Source: Hirudinaria manillensis
Lineage: Eukaryota; Annelida; Clitellata; Hirudinida; Hirudinidae
DNA length: 64,000 bases
Direction of reading: 5' to 3'
Assembly (NCBI GenBank): GCA_034509925.1
Contig: CM067527.1
Location: 7,312,501 to 7,376,500 of the forward strand
Below are positions 61,001 through 64,000 of the stretch, one piece after another (position 1 is the stretch's first letter; every line of letters starts with the position of its first letter). Below the pieces are notes generated by a model. The model did not search any database. It saw nothing but the letters and a program-made list of their open reading frames with translations, and had not been told where the DNA came from. Both the position numbers and the translations under genes were made by a program.

Positions 61001-64000
61001 TGGTAATATAGTTATAATGTTTTGTAATATTGTTTCATTAACAATTTAAGAAATATTGTTTGTAATCAACATCGTCGTCGTCATCATCATCGTCATCATC
61101 ATCAACACTCTTCCCTTGAAATGCAGGAAATTCTTTTGGCTACGGCTGCGAAAGATTCCACCCGAAGCTGGAAATCGACGGATCTTCGTTGACGTTGAGG
61201 TCGCTGAAGAGATGCAAACCTTCCTTTGACACCATCAGGATCTTCAATGCGGGCAAAGATCCTGCCATCTTCCAGCTGGAGAGAGATGGAGTAGAGTTGG
61301 TTGTGATTGTGATTGTAGTGATGCATGGTGATGCTAAACAATGGTTACTTTGATGACGTTTGGTAGTGGTAATGATGGTCATCATCATTGTAATGTGAAA
61401 ATAATATCATTTATGAATATTTATGAAAAGAGATGGATGAGAAGTATGTTGTAAAAGATGATTGATTGATTGCTATTGTGTTAAGTTCTGTGTTAACATC
61501 TATTTTTATTTATTACAAGAAAATTTAATCTCCTTTCTTACCAAATAGGATTTTCCTTCACAAACCTTCCTGCGGTCTCATCCCTCCAGGAGCCAATCAG
61601 ATCATCCTGTTTGCATTCGATGCACAAATGCTTGGCTACTCCTCCACTAAGATCGACAGATGGTTCAAGATGGCCATCAATGACCAACCGGCCAATGACA
61701 GGGTCGGCATTGTTGTTGCTGTTTAGGATTCTATTGTTGTTTCAAAACATATTGTAATTTTGTTTGCTTTTTATAATTCCTATTATCTTGTTTTGTTATG
61801 AATTCTTGTTTATATCCAATCGTATCAATCATTTTTATATCTTATCATCATACATTAGAATTTAAACCCTGGAATACATGCCTTTCAATTCTTTTTGTCC
61901 AATAAAATAACTCGCCTCTTTTTTTCCAGCCAATCAAAATCAGAGCCTCGCTTGCCGTGCCCTCGATAACCTTCGGCAGCGGGGGCAAGTTGACCACGAG
62001 GCCGACGTGTACCGGACTCAAGAGCTCCGTCGAGGAGACCGTGAGCAGTTCGTGCTGCACGCCCCTCCACTTCAAGTGGATCGTTCCGTTGGCCTACTCG
62101 GAGATTCTGAGCGTCGAACCTTCCGAGGGGTTTCTGGGTCCTTTTGAAACTCAGGTGATAAATTGTAATTTTCTTTTTCATATGAAACGTGTCGAATAAA
62201 AATTACCGACGATTTAAAAATTATGGTTTTATTAAAATACATTCGTATAATATGTCATAATTTGTGTAAGATCACTTCCGATAATTTCCGATTCACGATC
62301 GTCATCGCCACAATCCACGTAGGTGCACACCTGGTACTTCAGGAGTCGTCACTACGAGGACAAGCTCGTCAAGGTGAGGCTGCAGACGAGACTCGTGTCG
62401 CCGAAGGAAGACGGAGGTGAAGACGTCGGCGACGAAGAGGGATGTCGTTGCCAGGGGGAGGCAGGGGAGGTCACGTTCGGTCTCGAGATCCTGACGAGGG
62501 GAACGAGGGCCACTCTTGTCGTGAGTGAACTGATAATGATGATTTGTTGTCGTGATAATGATGATGATTTGTAGTTGTGATGATGATGATGATTTGTTGT
62601 TGTTGTGGTGATGATGATGATTTGTAGTTGAAAGAAGTAATGCGTACGTGCTTCCACTTCATTCGGTATTAGATTTTGAACGTTGTCAGCAATTGAATGT
62701 TAATTGATTCAATTGTGAACATGACAACAGGCTGTTAATTAACAGTTAATTAATAAGTGTTTAATTGGTGAAGTCTTCATTGGTTGCTTGGATCAACATT
62801 ATCATTGGAATCTTTTTCCCAAGTCATTGGTGCTTTCATCTCTGATTTTGTTGTTGTTAATTCTATGCATTTCCGTCATTGTTGTTACAATCCTTGTGTG
62901 ATAATTGCTCCTATCTTCAATTATTAGTTTAGCACTACATTTATTATGTCTTATTAAATTTATATTTTTCTAACCTTCAGTTATTGATTAATCAATTACT
63001 AATTAATCAATTTATAAATCAATTTGTTAATTAATCAATCAATCAATTGATCGATCAATAATAACTTCATACCCCCCCCCCCCCAAATCAGTCCAAGGAC
63101 GACCGCGTGAGGATCGGTCCCCTCCTGGTGGGTATCAGGTACAGTCGAAGGTTGACTGAAATCTCCAACGACTACGACTGTGACGTCATCTACAAGCTCC
63201 ACGTCGCGGAAGAGGTTGCCACGCCGACAACTTCGTCGCGTCTGCAGAGCAGCGACGAGGAGGAAGAAGACGACGATGGCGGTGCGTGCGACGACCACGA
63301 CGACGACTGCAACTTCAACGACGGCGGCAGCGGCAACGACTGCAGGACTCAGTACAAGTACTCCAGGTCGCCTCCTCGTTAGTCTTAACTTTGACTCCTT
63401 GTCTGATGATGACATTTATTAGGAGATGCTAATGTTAAGTGACGATGACGACGACGACGATGAACGTGGTTACAGCATGATTTATAATGTAACAAGCAAC
63501 ATTCCATCAAAGCTTATTATTGCCATTGGTTTGTTGTTGTTGTCGTTGTCGTTGCTATTGCAGTGATGAGAATCTTTCCTCAATGGGGTCTCCTGCCCTC
63601 CAGGACGAAGCAGACGATCCACGCCATCATCGACGCGGTCGATCGGAGACACTACAGGTGGAGCGTATCCTTCACGCTTCACGACTCCCAAGGTGCAATT
63701 CATCAGCCTAGTGCATCGCTCACTAAATTATTATTTGTTGTTATTATTATTATTATTATTATTATCATTGTTGTTCTTGTTGTTCCATGCATCAGGCAAC
63801 ACGTTGTCTCAGCATCCCGAACAAAGACTCTTCCAAGTGATGGCTTGCGGCATAATCCCCGAACTGACGCTGGCAGACGTTTGCACGGGTGGAAGTGCCA
63901 AATGCATCAGCAGGTCCTACATGTGGAGGATGTTTTCTGTCGATCGGTAGCCATTTTGGATTGGAATTGGGATTGGGGATTGAATTGGGGATTGAATTGG
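54366..64000 (+). CDS. CFAP65: Cilia and flagella associated protein 65, partial at 3' end
   Basis: Axoneme/manchette protein (CCDC108) needed for motile cilia and sperm flagella, built from tandem MSP/ASH-type beta-sandwich domains. 24 exons seen, about 1218 aa of a protein near 1900 aa in vertebrates: 54366-54529, 54837-54975, 55167-55306, 55518-55632, 55949-56033, 56141-56679, 56943-57089, 57346-57493, 57678-57793, 58082-58231, 58601-58729, 58915-58968, 59183-59248, 59581-59661, 59758-59812, 60175-60263, 60725-60851, 61127-61295, 61549-61702, 61930-62154, 62323-62520, 63092-63377, 63564-63692, 63796-63946. Matches include YEITWTNWKVGKEYQKNI, GICAVGHKTNATFQICNV, LLNFGEVAPGGKSKKHVII, TFAPRVPMGYYRKVACLVH, LIDFGNLEFGCPPMKK, LCFTNHTRGPIIVQWIYC and SRSYMWRMFSVDR. 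Exon 6 is unusually long (539 nt), with an Asn-rich insert between two domains. Exon 22 carries a long acidic Asp/Glu insert. The first exon starts within homology to about the first MSP domain of the vertebrate protein, so an upstream exon is possible. The gene continues beyond the window. Confidence 0.93.
56250..56280 (+). repeat. In-frame AAC/AAT repeat coding poly-Asn in CFAP65
   Basis: AAC repeat within exon 6 gives seven consecutive Asn and more nearby. It lies in the linker before the LLNFGEVAPG domain start. Confidence 0.85.
57976..58070. repeat. ATCA tetranucleotide microsatellite
   Basis: About 24 tandem ATCA units with a few GATC variants, in the CFAP65 intron directly before exon 10. 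Confidence 0.92.
59273..59401. repeat. GATTGA minisatellite
   Basis: Repeated GATTGACTGAGGATTGA and GATTGAAGATTGATCAACCTAT-like units in a CFAP65 intron. Confidence 0.8.
59672..59742 (+). repeat. GAC/GAT triplet microsatellite
   Basis: An uninterrupted Asp-codon repeat follows the exon 14 donor. It stays open into exon 15 but splicing logic and family alignment place it in the intron. Confidence 0.8.
59838..59919. repeat. AAATATAATTTAATT tandem array
   Basis: Five near-identical 15-16 bp palindromic units in a CFAP65 intron. Confidence 0.85.
60490..60540. repeat. TTA/TTG triplet microsatellite
   Basis: Tandem TTA with TTG variants in a CFAP65 intron. Confidence 0.8.

Overview
This window is nuclear DNA from an animal. 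The genes are split by many short AT-rich introns, the proteins match conserved metazoan families, and there is a eukaryotic tRNA-Ser gene with internal A and B boxes. Tc1/mariner, non-LTR, LTR and Helitron elements lie between genes or in introns. Gene spacing is tight, with seven confident protein-coding genes in 64 kb and most introns at 0.1-0.6 kb. CFAP65, a motile-cilium protein, indicates an animal with motile cilia or flagella. I cannot name the phylum from sequence alone; a gene-dense marine invertebrate fits best.

Layout. 1-11.6 kb: two tandem plus-strand ZIP zinc transporter genes with identical intron positions (3160-5883 and 8595-11560). A non-LTR retrotransposon tail lies between them, and a tRNA-Ser(GCU) gene lies antisense in the last intron of the second. 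11.6-18.1 kb: a transposon-rich spacer with a complete Tc1 element (14428-16050) and a decayed minus-strand LINE (about 16150-17600). 18.1-22.0 kb: a five-exon CHIC1/CHIC2 gene whose first intron holds a Helitron relic and an unexplained 113-codon open frame. 24.35-31.9 kb: RAB3GAP1 on the minus strand in 24 exons. It is divergent from an 11-exon LRRFIP1/2 gene (32578-36535) across a 671 bp shared promoter region. 36.5-42.8 kb: a looser region with a short non-autonomous LTR retrotransposon (38298-40154) that carries one SAP-domain ORF, and a tentative minus-strand membrane-protein gene around it. 42.9-52.7 kb: a 21-exon extended synaptotagmin with a Helitron in one intron. 54.4 kb to the right edge: 24 exons of CFAP65, which runs off the window.

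The genes do not form a pathway. RAB3GAP1, CHIC and ESYT all act in membrane traffic or membrane contacts, but I see no sign that this is more than chance neighbourhood. I built exon models by eye from homology, splice consensus and reading-phase continuity. In every confident gene the exon lengths add up to whole codons without a stop. The main oddities are: a high share of introns whose donor has a pyrimidine at position +3 (GTT or GTC), several GC-AG introns, the pol-less LTR element with an intact SAP-domain ORF, and the contrast in the histidine loop between the two ZIP paralogues.
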